From contig NZ_LLXO01000013.1 of assembly GCF_001484765.1 (NCBI RefSeq), forward strand, positions 62,001 to 126,000: 64,000 nt of DNA, read 5' to 3'. Numbering within the stretch: the stretch's first letter is position 1; every line of letters begins with the position of its first letter. The notes under the pieces are model-generated. The model ran no database searches. It was not told where the DNA came from and saw only the letters and a program-made list of their open reading frames with translations. Position numbers and translations under genes: made by a program. Of the stretch, positions 18,156 to 27,243 are shown in pieces. This DNA comes from Entomohabitans teleogrylli (GTDB taxonomy: Bacteria > Pseudomonadota > Gammaproteobacteria > Enterobacterales > Enterobacteriaceae).

Positions 18156-18249
18156 GCGGCGCCGCCAGTATACCTGTTTTTCCTGACAGGTTAAGCCGTT
18201 AGCCGTCCGTTTGGTCATTCTCTCGCCATCAGGCGACCCTTACATGGCC

Positions 18250-19173
18250 TCAGGAACTGGCGGAATCCCCGGTTATCGACGGCTTTTTCGCCTGTGCGCG
18301 GTTGCGGGCTTTACGCTCGTTGCTCATGTCGTTACGTATCTGGGCATGGCTGAGCAGCGCGAAAATAAACGTACCGCCGACGATATTTCCCGCCAGCGTC
18401 GGCAGGGCGAATGGCCAGATAAAGGCGCTCCAGTGAAGATCGCCATTAAAGACCAGATAGAGAATTTCCACCGAGCCCACCACAATGTGGGTCGTGTCGG
18501 CGAGGGCGATAAGCCAGGTCATCAGAATAATTACCACGATTTTCGCCGCGCCCGCCGCCGGGAACATCCACACCATGGTGGCGATTAACCAGCCGGAAAT
18601 AATGGCGTTGGAAAACATTTCCAGCGGCGGATTTTCCATCACCTTTTTGCCGATGGAGACAAACGCCGCCCGGGTGGCGTCGTCAAAGATGGGCATAAAC
18701 TCAAACGCCGCCGCGGCCAGCCCGGTACCGATCAGGTTACCGAGCAGTACCACGCCCCACAGTCGTAATAGCAGCACCAGGTTTCCGCCGCTGGGTTTTT
18801 GCATGACCGGTAGCACCGCCGTGACGGTATTCTCGGTAAACAACTGCTGGCGCGCCATGATGACGATGATAAATCCGAAAGTGTAGCCAAGGTTTTCCAG
18901 CACCATACCGCCGGGAATGTCGGCCAGTTGAACGTGAAAGATGCCTTTAGCCAGCAGCGAAGCGCCCATCGACAGTCCGGCGGCGATAGCCGACCACAGC
19001 AGGGCCATCGCGTCGCGCTCCAGCTCTTTTTCGCCGTCCATGCGGATATGTTCGTGGATGGCCATCGCCCGGGATGGCAACCGATCTTCGTCTACTTCAA
19101 TCTCCCGACCCTGTATTTTTTCTTCACTATCGACCTCTGGTTTAGCTTCGGTATGGGAATCAGTTGGGGCCAT
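18250..19173 (-). CDS. yfdC: YfdC, formate/nitrite transporter (FNT) family membrane protein
   Basis: 307 residues. A long charged cytoplasmic N terminus (about 55 residues) precedes about six membrane helices in the FNT/aquaporin-like arrangement, with a basic C-terminal tail. The substrate of YfdC is not established. The start at 19173 has AGGA 8 nt upstream. It lies between argW and mlaA as in E. coli, except that the ccm operon is interposed here. Confidence 0.93.
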   Translation of the reverse strand: MAPTDSHTEAKPEVDSEEKIQGREIEVDEDRLPSRAMAIHEHIRMDGEKELERDAMALLWSAIAAGLSMGASLLAKGIFHVQLADIPGGMVLENLGYTFGFIIVIMARQQLFTENTVTAVLPVMQKPSGGNLVLLLRLWGVVLLGNLIGTGLAAAAFEFMPIFDDATRAAFVSIGKKVMENPPLEMFSNAIISGWLIATMVWMFPAAGAAKIVVIILMTWLIALADTTHIVVGSVEILYLVFNGDLHWSAFIWPFALPTLAGNIVGGTFIFALLSHAQIRNDMSNERKARNRAQAKKPSITGDSASS

Positions 19174-19262
19174 AGAAGTATCCTGTTTTGACGAGATGAG
19201 CGTTTTTAAGCGTAGCGCTTTTTAGTCAATTCCGGGCGGATGTCAGACAATTCGGGCTCTTT

Positions 19263-19275
19263 TTGATCTGATCAA
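19263..19275. promoter_or_regulatory. Palindrome TTGATCTGATCAA upstream of ccmA
   Basis: A perfect 13-bp inverted repeat in the yfdC-ccmA divergent region, 106 bp before ccmA. It has both FNR half-sites but a 3-bp rather than 4-bp spacer, so FNR binding is doubtful. Another dimeric regulator could use it. Confidence 0.35.
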
Positions 19276-19339
19276 TAAGATTACCCCTTTCGGGTGATGC
19301 TTTGGGTTTTTGCGCGACTTCGGTGTGCTTACCTGTATA

Positions 19340-19348
19340 TGGTATGAT
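19340..19348 (+). promoter_or_regulatory. Extended -10 promoter of the ccm operon
   Basis: TGG followed by TATGAT forms an extended -10 element 34 bp before ccmA; no good -35 is visible, which suits an extended -10 or activator-dependent promoter. AAGGAG at 19366-19371 is the ribosome site of ccmA. Confidence 0.5.
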
Positions 19349-19381
19349 TCACATTCATGATGAATAAGGAGCCATTTCCTC

Positions 19382-20005
19382 ATGCTTGAGGCCAAAGCAC
19401 TTACCTGCATTCGCGATGAACGGGAACTGTTCAGCGGGCTATCATTTTCTGTGCAGGGTGGGGAAGTGGTGCAGGTCGCCGGTCATAACGGCGCGGGGAA
19501 AACCTCCCTGCTGCGCATTCTGTCCGGGCTGGCGCGCCCGGATAACGGACAAGTATTCTGGCAGGGGGAATTGATTTCCCGGGCCAGGGATATCTGGCAT
19601 CGTAATCTACTGTGGCTCGGTCATCAGTCCGGCGTTAAAAGTGTGATGACGCCGGATGAGAATCTACGTTTTTATCACCCGCATTCCACCCGCCAGGCGC
19701 GCTGGCAGGCCCTGGAAGAGGTTGAACTGCTCGGCTATGAGGATGTGCCGGTGGCGCAAATGTCCGCCGGCCAGCAGCGCCGGGTCGCTCTGGCCAGGAT
19801 GTGGCTGAGCGATGCCGCGCTGTGGATCCTTGATGAACCTTTTACCGCGCTGGATGTGGCGGGTATTGAGAAGCTCACCGTCAAAATGGAGCAGCATGTC
19901 GGGCGGGGCGGCGCCGTTATTCTCACCACCCATCAACCGCTGCGCGCGCTGGTCTGTCCGCTGCGCAGTATCCGGCTCACCGCCGGGGAGGTGGTCGGGC
20001 AATGA
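19382..20005 (+). CDS. ccmA: Haem exporter ATP-binding protein CcmA
   Basis: ABC ATPase of System I cytochrome c maturation. With CcmB, CcmC and CcmD it releases holo-CcmE from CcmC at the cost of ATP. It has 207 residues with Walker A GHNGAGKT (about 34-41), signature MSAGQQRR, and Walker B LWILDEP followed by the H-loop TTHQ. First gene of the nine-gene ccmABCDEFGHI operon, with a 4-bp overlap to ccmB. Confidence 0.97.
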   Translation: MLEAKALTCIRDERELFSGLSFSVQGGEVVQVAGHNGAGKTSLLRILSGLARPDNGQVFWQGELISRARDIWHRNLLWLGHQSGVKSVMTPDENLRFYHPHSTRQARWQALEEVELLGYEDVPVAQMSAGQQRRVALARMWLSDAALWILDEPFTALDVAGIEKLTVKMEQHVGRGGAVILTTHQPLRALVCPLRSIRLTAGEVVGQ

Positions 20006-20661
20006 TCGGGCAAATTATTAAGCGGGAAATTCGCCTGGCGTTTCGCAAGGGTGCGGAAATCGTTAACCCGCTGTGGTTTTTCCTGATGGTGATTACCCTG
20101 TTCCCATTGGGCATCGGCCCGGAGCCGCAGATGTTGCAGCGTATCGCGCCGGGGATTATCTGGGTGGCCGCGCTGCTCTCTTCCCTGCTGGCGATGGAGC
20201 GACTGTTCCGCGATGACTGGCTGGATGGTTCGCTGGAACAGATGATGCTGATGCCGCTGCCTTTGCCGGCGGTCGTGCTGGCGAAAGTAATCGCTCACTG
20301 GGTGGTCACCGGTCTGCCGCTGATTATTCTGTCGCCGCTGGTGGCGATGCTGCTGGGACTGGATATTTACAGCTGGTATGCCATGGCGTTAACGCTGCTG
20401 TTGGGCACGCCAACGCTCAGTTTTATCGGCGCGATCGGGGTGGGGCTCACGGTTGGGCTACGGCGCGGTGGCGTGCTGCTCAGTTTGTTGGTATTACCGC
20501 TAACCATTCCGTTATTAATTTTTGCTACCGCCGCCGTGGATGCGGCGCAAATGGGGATGCCGCTGGACGGTTATCTGGCGATCCTCGGCGCATTCCTGGC
20601 CGGTAGCGCGACCCTGAGTCCGTTCGCCACGGCGGCGGCGCTACGGGTAAGCATACAATAA
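20002..20661 (+). CDS. ccmB: Haem exporter membrane protein CcmB
   Basis: Membrane component of the CcmABCD complex; 219 residues with about six hydrophobic segments and the conserved [14 protein letters not shown] stretch near residue 68. It overlaps ccmA and is separated from ccmC by 49 bp, the only real gap inside the operon. Confidence 0.96.
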   Translation: MIGQIIKREIRLAFRKGAEIVNPLWFFLMVITLFPLGIGPEPQMLQRIAPGIIWVAALLSSLLAMERLFRDDWLDGSLEQMMLMPLPLPAVVLAKVIAHWVVTGLPLIILSPLVAMLLGLDIYSWYAMALTLLLGTPTLSFIGAIGVGLTVGLRRGGVLLSLLVLPLTIPLLIFATAAVDAAQMGMPLDGYLAILGAFLAGSATLSPFATAAALRVSIQ

Positions 20662-20710
20662 CTTCAACGTCCCGGATGGGCGCTATTCTGGCACAAAGAG
20701 TGAGCGAAGC

Positions 20711-21451
20711 ATGTGGAAAGCATTACATCAATTAGCTAAACCGGAACGGCTGTACACCCTTTGCGGTCGTTTCGTTCCGTGGCTGGGGCTGATTAGCGCC
20801 GTGCTGCTGGTGGTGGGCTGCGTCTGGGGCTTTGTCTATGCGCCGGCGGATTATCAGCAGGGACAAAGCTACCGAATCATGTATCTGCACGTTCCGGCGG
20901 CAATCTGGTCGATGGGCATTTATGCTTCCATGGCCATCGCGGCGTTTATCGGGCTGGTCTGGCAGATGAAAATGGCCGATCTGACCATGGCGGCGATGGC
21001 CCCGGTCGGCGCGGTTTACACCTTTATTGCCCTGGTGACCGGTTCGGCATGGGGAAAACCGATGTGGGGCACCTGGTGGGTGTGGGACGCCCGGCTCACC
21101 TCGGAACTGGTGCTGCTGTTTTTATATATCGGCGCTATTGCGCTGTATAACGCGTTTGACGATCGGCGCCTTGCGGGCCGCGCCGCCGGCATTCTGGTGC
21201 TGGTGGGCGTGGTCAATCTGCCGATTATTCACTTCTCCGTCGAATGGTGGAACACCCTGCATCAGGGGTCGACCAATATGCAGAAAACCATCGACCCCTC
21301 AATGCGTACGCCGTTGCGCTGGACGATTTTCGGTTTTCTGGCGTTGTTCGTTACGCTGACGCTGATGCGCCTGCGTAACCTGATTCTACAACAGGAGCAC
21401 CGCCGACCCTGGGTGGCAGAGCTGGCAAATAAAGGGAGCAACACGCAATGA
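20711..21451 (+). CDS. ccmC: Haem-handling membrane protein CcmC
   Basis: Presents periplasmic haem to CcmE. It has 246 residues with six membrane helices. The WWD domain WGTWWVWDARLTSEL (about 114-128) and the flanking histidines that ligate haem (in MYLHVPAA and NLPIIHFS) are present. It overlaps ccmD by 4 bp. Confidence 0.97.
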   Translation: MWKALHQLAKPERLYTLCGRFVPWLGLISAVLLVVGCVWGFVYAPADYQQGQSYRIMYLHVPAAIWSMGIYASMAIAAFIGLVWQMKMADLTMAAMAPVGAVYTFIALVTGSAWGKPMWGTWWVWDARLTSELVLLFLYIGAIALYNAFDDRRLAGRAAGILVLVGVVNLPIIHFSVEWWNTLHQGSTNMQKTIDPSMRTPLRWTIFGFLALFVTLTLMRLRNLILQQEHRRPWVAELANKGSNTQ

Positions 21452-21666
21452 AGAGCGCGTTTAGTGGATGGCAGGATTTCTTCGCCATGGGCGGATACGC
21501 CTTTTATGTCTGGCTGGCGGTCGCGTTTACTCTGGCGCCGCTGGCTGTACTGGTGCTGCATACCTGGTGGCAGCGTCGTTCGTTAATACTGGAAGTACGT
21601 CGTCAGCACGCGCGTGAGCAACGCGTGCAGGCGGCCCGTCAGCGGGCAACGGCGGAGGAAAAATAG
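21448..21666 (+). CDS. ccmD: Haem exporter accessory protein CcmD
   Basis: Small single-span protein (72 residues) that stabilises the CcmC-CcmE interaction. One membrane helix (about 17-38) is followed by a highly charged cytoplasmic tail rich in Arg, Gln and Glu. It overlaps ccmC and directly abuts ccmE. Confidence 0.94.
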   Translation: MKSAFSGWQDFFAMGGYAFYVWLAVAFTLAPLAVLVLHTWWQRRSLILEVRRQHAREQRVQAARQRATAEEK

Positions 21667-22143
21667 ATGAATACACGTCGCAAAACTCGTCTCTGGCTCG
21701 CCCTGTCGGTGTTGATAGGGTTGGGTCTGACCATCTCGCTGGTGCTGTATGCGCTGCGTTCGAATATCGATCTCTTCTATACGCCGGGTGAAGTGGTTTA
21801 CGGTAAAGACGAAACCGGTCAGAAACCGGAACCTGGCCAGCGCCTGCGCATCGGCGGCATGGTGATGCCGGGCAGCGTGAAACGCGATAACGAAACGCTG
21901 AAAGTGAATTTCAAACTGTATGACGCGCGCGGCGTGGTGAGCGTCAGTTATGAAGGCATTCTGCCGGACTTGTTCCGCGAAGGGCAGGGCGTGGTGGCGC
22001 AGGGCGTGCTGGAGTCCGGCGATCTGATCGTGGCGAAAGAAGTGCTGGCCAAACACGATGAAAACTATACGCCGCCGGAAATTGAAAAGGCGATGGAAAA
22101 GAATCACGTGGCCATGGGCGATGGGAAGGATAACCACTCATGA
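21667..22143 (+). CDS. ccmE: Haem chaperone CcmE
   Basis: Periplasmic haem chaperone anchored by one N-terminal helix (about 9-29). It has 158 residues. The covalent haem-binding histidine is His130 in [11 protein letters not shown], with Tyr134 as axial ligand, the same numbering as in E. coli. It passes haem to the CcmF/CcmH lyase. It overlaps ccmF by 4 bp. Confidence 0.97.
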   Translation: MNTRRKTRLWLALSVLIGLGLTISLVLYALRSNIDLFYTPGEVVYGKDETGQKPEPGQRLRIGGMVMPGSVKRDNETLKVNFKLYDARGVVSVSYEGILPDLFREGQGVVAQGVLESGDLIVAKEVLAKHDENYTPPEIEKAMEKNHVAMGDGKDNHS

Positions 22144-24092
22144 TGCCGGAAATTGGCAATTATTTGCTGTGCCTGGCGCTGGGCATCTCTTTTCTGTTGA
22201 GCGTCTATCCGCAGTGGGGGGCATCGCGCCAGGATGCCCGCCTGATGGCGCTGGCGCGCCCGCTCTCCTGGGCGCTGTTTTTGTCGATCACCGCGGCGTT
22301 TCTGGTACTGGTCTACGCCTTTGTGGTCAACGATTTCACTGTGTTGTACGTGGCCAGCAACTCAAATCTGGAACTGCCGGTGTGGTATCGGATCGCCGCC
22401 ACCTGGGGGGCTCATGAAGGTTCCTTGTTGCTGTGGGTGCAACTGATGAGCGCCTGGACATTTGCCGTGGCGATCTTTAGCCGCGGTATGCCCGAGGACG
22501 CGGTGGCCAGGGTGCTGGCGGTGATGGGGATGATCAACTTCGGCTTTTTGCTGTTTATCATCCTGACCTCTAACCCGTTTACCCGCACGCTGCCCGATTT
22601 CCCCATCGACGGGCGCGATCTGAACCCGATGCTGCAGGATATCGGGCTGATTTTCCATCCGCCGCTGCTGTACATGGGCTATGTCGGTTTTTCCGTGGCT
22701 TTTGCGTTCGCGATTGCTTCCCTGATGGCCGGGCGTCTGGACACCGCCTGGGCGCGCTGGTCGCGTCCGTGGACCCAGGCGGCGTGGGTATTCCTGACCG
22801 TCGGTATCGTACTGGGGTCGGCCTGGGCCTACTATGAGCTGGGTTGGGGCGGCTGGTGGTTCTGGGATCCGGTGGAGAATGCCTCCTTCATGCCGTGGCT
22901 GGTGGGGACCGCGTTAATGCACTCGCTGGCGGTCACCGAAAAACGCGGCAGCTTTAAAGCCTGGACGGTACTGCTGGCGATCGCTGCCTTTTCGCTGTGC
23001 CTGCTGGGCACCTTCCTGGTGCGCTCCGGGGTGCTGGTATCGGTACATTCGTTCGCCTCTGACCCGTCAAGGGGCATGTTTATTCTCGCTTTCCTGGTGA
23101 TTGTTATCGGCGGTTCGCTGTTGCTGTATGCCGTGAAGGGCGGCAAAGTGCGCGCCCGGGTGAATAATGAACTGTGGTCCCGGGAATCGTTCTTGCTGGG
23201 CAATAATATTTTGCTGATGGCCGCCATGCTGGTGGTGCTGCTCGGCACGCTGCTGCCGCTGGTGCACAAGCAACTGGGGCTGGGCAGTATCTCTATCGGC
23301 GAACCGTTCTTTAATAGCCTGTTTACTATTCTGATGGCGCCGTTTGCCCTGCTGCTGGGGATTGGCCCGCTGGTGCGCTGGCGACGCGACGAGCCGCACA
23401 AGCTGCGCGGTCGGTTGATTATCGCGCTGGTGGTGACCGTGGCGCTGTCGGTGCTGCTGCCGTGGCTGATGCAGGATCGTATCGAAGCCATGACGGTAGT
23501 CGGGCTGCTGATGGCTATCTGGGTTTTCCTGCTGGCGCTGATGGAAGTGCATGAGCGCGCCACCGATCGGCAGGGGCTGCTGAAGGGGCTGGGTAAGCTC
23601 TCGCGGAGCCACTGGGGCATGGTACTGGGCCATCTCGGCCTCGCCGTGACGGTTGTCGGCATCGCTTTCAGCCAGAATTACAGTATTGAGCGCGACGTCA
23701 GAATGAAGTCCGGCGATAGCGTGGATATTCATCAATATCATTTCGTATTCCGCGATGTTCATGACCTGACCGGGCCGAACTGGCGCGGCGGCGTCGGGAT
23801 TATCGATGTCACCCGCAACGGCAAGCATGAAGCTACCCTGCGGGCAGAAAAACGCTTCTACAATAGTAACCGGATGATGATGACCGAAGCGGCTATCGAC
23901 GGCGGCCTGACCCGCGACCTGTATGCGGCGCTGGGGGAAGAGCTGGAAGACGGTAGCTGGGCGGTAAGATTGTATTACAAGCCCTTTGTGCGCTGGATTT
24001 GGTATGGCGGCATGTTGATGGCGCTCGGCGGGCTGCTGTGTATGCTGGATCCCCGTTATCGCCTGCGTAAAACGCTGAAGGAGGCGAAATGA
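22140..24092 (+). CDS. ccmF: Haem lyase subunit CcmF
   Basis: General haem lyase joining haem to CxxCH cysteines. It has 650 residues and many membrane helices. The WWD motif [15 protein letters not shown] (about 236-250) and the [10 protein letters not shown] segment are clear, as are the periplasmic histidines expected for the haem b site. It is a paralogue of nrfE at 7558, which serves the special NrfA haem. It overlaps ccmG by 4 bp. Confidence 0.97.
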   Translation: MMPEIGNYLLCLALGISFLLSVYPQWGASRQDARLMALARPLSWALFLSITAAFLVLVYAFVVNDFTVLYVASNSNLELPVWYRIAATWGAHEGSLLLWVQLMSAWTFAVAIFSRGMPEDAVARVLAVMGMINFGFLLFIILTSNPFTRTLPDFPIDGRDLNPMLQDIGLIFHPPLLYMGYVGFSVAFAFAIASLMAGRLDTAWARWSRPWTQAAWVFLTVGIVLGSAWAYYELGWGGWWFWDPVENASFMPWLVGTALMHSLAVTEKRGSFKAWTVLLAIAAFSLCLLGTFLVRSGVLVSVHSFASDPSRGMFILAFLVIVIGGSLLLYAVKGGKVRARVNNELWSRESFLLGNNILLMAAMLVVLLGTLLPLVHKQLGLGSISIGEPFFNSLFTILMAPFALLLGIGPLVRWRRDEPHKLRGRLIIALVVTVALSVLLPWLMQDRIEAMTVVGLLMAIWVFLLALMEVHERATDRQGLLKGLGKLSRSHWGMVLGHLGLAVTVVGIAFSQNYSIERDVRMKSGDSVDIHQYHFVFRDVHDLTGPNWRGGVGIIDVTRNGKHEATLRAEKRFYNSNRMMMTEAAIDGGLTRDLYAALGEELEDGSWAVRLYYKPFVRWIWYGGMLMALGGLLCMLDPRYRLRKTLKEAK

Positions 24093-24646
24093 ACCGTAAG
24101 GTGCTGTTTATCCCGCTGGGGCTATTTTTAATCCTGGCGCTGGCGCTGATGTGGCAGCTGATGCGTAACGCCGACGGTGACGATCCGACCCGTCTGGAGT
24201 CGGCGCTGATCGGCAAACCAGTACCGGTATTTCGTCTTGAATCACTGGATCAGCCCGGCAAAGTCTGGGATCAGTCCGTACTGATCGACGGTAAGCCGCT
24301 GCTGCTGAACGTGTGGGCGACCTGGTGCCCCACCTGCCGCGCGGAGCACCAGTATCTGAACCGCCTGTCTGCGCAAGGCGTGCGGGTGGTCGGCATGAAC
24401 TATAAAGACGATCGCCAGAAAGCGATCGGCTGGCTTAATGATTTAGGCAACCCCTATGCCCTGAGTCTGTTTGACGGCAACGGCATGCTGGGATTGGATC
24501 TCGGGGTTTACGGCGCGCCGGAAACCTTCCTGATCGACGGCAAAGGGATCATCCGCTATCGTCACGCCGGCGATCTTAACGATCGGGTCTGGCTGCAGGA
24601 GATCAAACCGCTGTGGGACAAATACAGTAAGGAGGCCGGTTCGTGA
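24089..24646 (+). CDS. ccmG: Thiol:disulfide oxidoreductase CcmG (DsbE)
   Basis: Membrane-anchored thioredoxin-like reductant for apocytochrome cysteines. It has 185 residues with an N-terminal anchor (about 5-24) and the redox site WCPTC with Cys80 and Cys83, the E. coli numbering, in WATWCPTCRAEH. The stop overlaps the GTG start of ccmH. Confidence 0.96.
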   Translation: MNRKVLFIPLGLFLILALALMWQLMRNADGDDPTRLESALIGKPVPVFRLESLDQPGKVWDQSVLIDGKPLLLNVWATWCPTCRAEHQYLNRLSAQGVRVVGMNYKDDRQKAIGWLNDLGNPYALSLFDGNGMLGLDLGVYGAPETFLIDGKGIIRYRHAGDLNDRVWLQEIKPLWDKYSKEAGS

Positions 24647-25110
24647 AGCGTATTCTGATTGTACTGCTGGCATTTTTGCTGCCGCTCGGCGCGCAGGCGG
24701 CCATTGATACCTATCAGTTTAAGGACGAAGCCCAGGAGCAGCAGTTTCGCCAGTTGACTGAGCAACTGCGCTGCCCGAAGTGCCAGAATAACAGCATTGC
24801 CGATTCCAATGCCATGATTGCCTCCGATATGCGTGAGAAAGTGTATGAGCTGATGCAGCAGGGGAAAAATAAGCAGCAGGTCATTGAGTACATGGTGGAC
24901 CGCTACGGCAACTTCGTGACTTACGATCCGCCCCTGACGCCGTCGACGCTGATTCTCTGGCTGCTGCCGGCGCTGTTTGTGGTCGGCGGCGCGGTGGTGA
25001 TCGTCAGGCGCGCCCGTCGCCCGCAGGGCGCGGCGGAGCAAACGCATTTAAGCGAGAGTGAAGAGCAGCGCCTGCAGCGGCTGCTAAAGCGTGAAAGGAT
25101 GCGAGAATGA
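24643..25110 (+). CDS. ccmH: Cytochrome c maturation thiol protein CcmH
   Basis: 155 residues: signal peptide, redox motif LRCPKCQN with Cys44 and Cys47, the RYGNFVTYDPP block, a membrane helix near residues 105-124 and a short charged tail. It starts with GTG inside the ccmG stop. In E. coli the CcmH and CcmI modules are fused in one protein; here they are two genes overlapping by 4 bp. Confidence 0.95.
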   Translation: MKRILIVLLAFLLPLGAQAAIDTYQFKDEAQEQQFRQLTEQLRCPKCQNNSIADSNAMIASDMREKVYELMQQGKNKQQVIEYMVDRYGNFVTYDPPLTPSTLILWLLPALFVVGGAVVIVRRARRPQGAAEQTHLSESEEQRLQRLLKRERMRE

Positions 25111-26312
25111 CCGTCATTATCATTGTAATTGCCGTACTGCTGTTGAGCGTCGCCGGGGTGATGTTCTACCCGTGGGGAAAAGCCGCGGCGCCGGACAGGG
25201 ATGCGCTCAATCAGGCGTTTTTTGAAAGCCGTCTGAAAGAGCTGGAAGAGGACAACCCGCCGGAGAATGAAGAAGAGCGCAGTCGCATGGTGGCGGAACT
25301 GCAACACAACCTGCTGCAGGATATTCCGGAACAGTCGGAGGCTGCGGCGGCGCAGCCGGTAAGCCGCTGGGCGCTGTTACCGGGGGTGATTGCGCTGGCG
25401 GTGCTGAGTATTGGCGTGTTTATTAAAACCACTGGCCTGCCGCGGGTGCAGGAATGGCGGGCAGTTACCGCCCAGACTCCGGAACTGATGAAGCGCGTGA
25501 TGGATCAGGACGCGGCGCCGCTGACCATGGAGGAGATGGCGCGTCTGGGGCTGGGGCTGCGCACCCGCCTGCAGGAGTATCCGGAAAATATTGAAAGCTG
25601 GGTCATGCTGGGTCGTATCGGGATGGTGATGAATAACGCCACTACCGCCACCCAGGCGTTCGAGCAGGCCTATAAGCGCGCGCCGAACAATGAAGAGGTC
25701 AAGCTGGGCTATGCTGAAGTATTGACCCGTTCGGCAGACCCTCAGGATAATCAACTGGGCAGCCAGCTGCTGCGTGAAGTGCTGCGCGCTGACCATACTA
25801 ACGTCCGGGCGCTGTCGCTGCTGGCGTTTAACGCTTTTGAACAGCAGAACTACCAGGAGGCGATCGGCGCCTGGCAAATTTTGCTGCGCATTCTGCCACA
25901 AAATGACCAACGACGTGCCATCATTGAACGTAGTATCAGCCAGGCGAAAGTGGAAGCGGGCATAGACACAGTGAAACTTACTGTTACAATCACGCTTTCG
26001 TCTGAAGCTGAAAAATCCCTGCCTGAAAGCGGGGTGGTTTTTGTTTCGGTTGGCGAACAGGCATCTGAAGTACCGGTGGCGGTGAAGAGAATTCCTTTAA
26101 GTCATTTCCCGCTGACGGTCACGCTTGACGATACCAGCGCCATGATGCCGAACAGATTATTATCGTCCTTGCAGCAGGGAGTTGTCAGGGTCCATATCTC
26201 GCCGGATGGGACGCCCGAGCGACGCGCCGGCGACTGGTATGGCGAAAGCGCATTTACGGCGCTGGAGCGTCAACAACCGCTGAGCGTGATCGTTTCCCGA
26301 CAACAGCCCTGA
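25107..26312 (+). CDS. ccmI: Apocytochrome c chaperone CcmI
   Basis: 401 residues. Two membrane helices (about 3-22 and 92-110) enclose a charged cytoplasmic loop; TPR repeats (about 155-285) bind apocytochrome C termini; an additional beta-rich C-terminal domain (about 290-401) completes the long CcmI form. It is the last ccm gene. Its stop is only 31 bp before mlaA, and no promoter or terminator is obvious in between. Confidence 0.93.
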   Translation: MTVIIIVIAVLLLSVAGVMFYPWGKAAAPDRDALNQAFFESRLKELEEDNPPENEEERSRMVAELQHNLLQDIPEQSEAAAAQPVSRWALLPGVIALAVLSIGVFIKTTGLPRVQEWRAVTAQTPELMKRVMDQDAAPLTMEEMARLGLGLRTRLQEYPENIESWVMLGRIGMVMNNATTATQAFEQAYKRAPNNEEVKLGYAEVLTRSADPQDNQLGSQLLREVLRADHTNVRALSLLAFNAFEQQNYQEAIGAWQILLRILPQNDQRRAIIERSISQAKVEAGIDTVKLTVTITLSSEAEKSLPESGVVFVSVGEQASEVPVAVKRIPLSHFPLTVTLDDTSAMMPNRLLSSLQQGVVRVHISPDGTPERRAGDWYGESAFTALERQQPLSVIVSRQQP

Positions 26313-26343
26313 ATCGGGATGCCATATTTACAGGGAGACCTTT

Positions 26344-27102
26344 ATGAAATTTCGCGTAACCGGACTGGCTCTGGCGATGACGCTGTTAACAGGATGCGCC
26401 AGTTCGGCTAACGATGAGCAACAGGGGCGTTCGGACCCGTTCGAAGGGTTTAACCGTTCTATGTACAACTTTAACTTCAATGTACTGGATCCGTACATTG
26501 TACGTCCTGTTGCCGTCGCCTGGCGCGACTACGTGCCGCAGCCTGCGCGTAATGGGTTGAGCAATTTCACCAGCAACCTCGAAGAACCGGCCACCATGGT
26601 GAACTATTTCCTGAAAGGGAAACCTTACCAGGGGATGGTGCACTTTACTCGTTTCTTCCTCAATACCGTGCTGGGGATGGGGGGGTTAATCGATGTGGCT
26701 GGTATGGCAAACCCGAAACTGCAGCGGATGGAGCCGAACCGTTTCGGCAGTACGCTGGGCAGTTATGGCGTAGGTTATGGCCCGTATCTGCATCTGCCGA
26801 TTTATGGCAGCTTCACCCTGCGTGAAGACGTGGGCGATATGGCGGATGATTTCTATCCGGTGCTGTCATGGCTGACCTGGCCGCTGTCGATTGGTAAATG
26901 GACGGTGGAGGGGATTGAAACCCGCGCCCAGTTACTGGATTCCGATGGCCTGCTGCGCCAGTCTTCCGACCCGTACATTATGGTGCGTGAAGCCTACTTC
27001 CAGCGTCATGACTTTATCGCCAACGGCGGCGAGCTGAAGCCCCAGGAAAACCCCAACGCCAAAGCGATTGAGGGCGATCTGAAGGATATCGATTCCGAAT
27101 AG
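26344..27102 (+). CDS. mlaA: Outer-membrane lipoprotein MlaA (VacJ)
   Basis: Outer-membrane component of the Mla system that removes mislocalised phospholipid from the outer leaflet. It has 252 residues with a lipobox LLTGC and lipidated Cys18. Family stretches DPFEGFNRSMYNFN and the GSTLGSYGVG region are present. It has a good ribosome site (GGGAG). The short gap after ccmI suggests read-through from the ccm operon; in E. coli mlaA is not linked to ccm. Confidence 0.96.
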   Translation: MKFRVTGLALAMTLLTGCASSANDEQQGRSDPFEGFNRSMYNFNFNVLDPYIVRPVAVAWRDYVPQPARNGLSNFTSNLEEPATMVNYFLKGKPYQGMVHFTRFFLNTVLGMGGLIDVAGMANPKLQRMEPNRFGSTLGSYGVGYGPYLHLPIYGSFTLREDVGDMADDFYPVLSWLTWPLSIGKWTVEGIETRAQLLDSDGLLRQSSDPYIMVREAYFQRHDFIANGGELKPQENPNAKAIEGDLKDIDSE

Positions 27103-27162
27103 TCTCTCTGTTGAACCACGGCGCCATCAACTGCTGAGTCGGTGGCGTGTTCAGGAACAGAC

Positions 27163-27195
27163 AAAAAAGGTGAGCGTTTGCGGCTCACCTTTTTT
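27163..27195. terminator. Bidirectional terminator between mlaA and fadL
   Basis: A 13-bp perfect stem (AAAAAAGGTGAGC and its complement) with a 7-nt loop gives a T-run on each strand, suited to both convergent genes. Confidence 0.9.
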
Positions 27196-27243
27196 ATGGT
27201 CAGGATAAAGCCGCTTCCCGATGGTTGCGGCTTTGCTGAGGGA

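Noticed and set aside
23067-23828. 253-codon minus-strand frame inside ccmF
   Set aside because: His/Gln-rich shadow of a strongly supported membrane protein gene; typical of antisense frames in GC-rich DNA.
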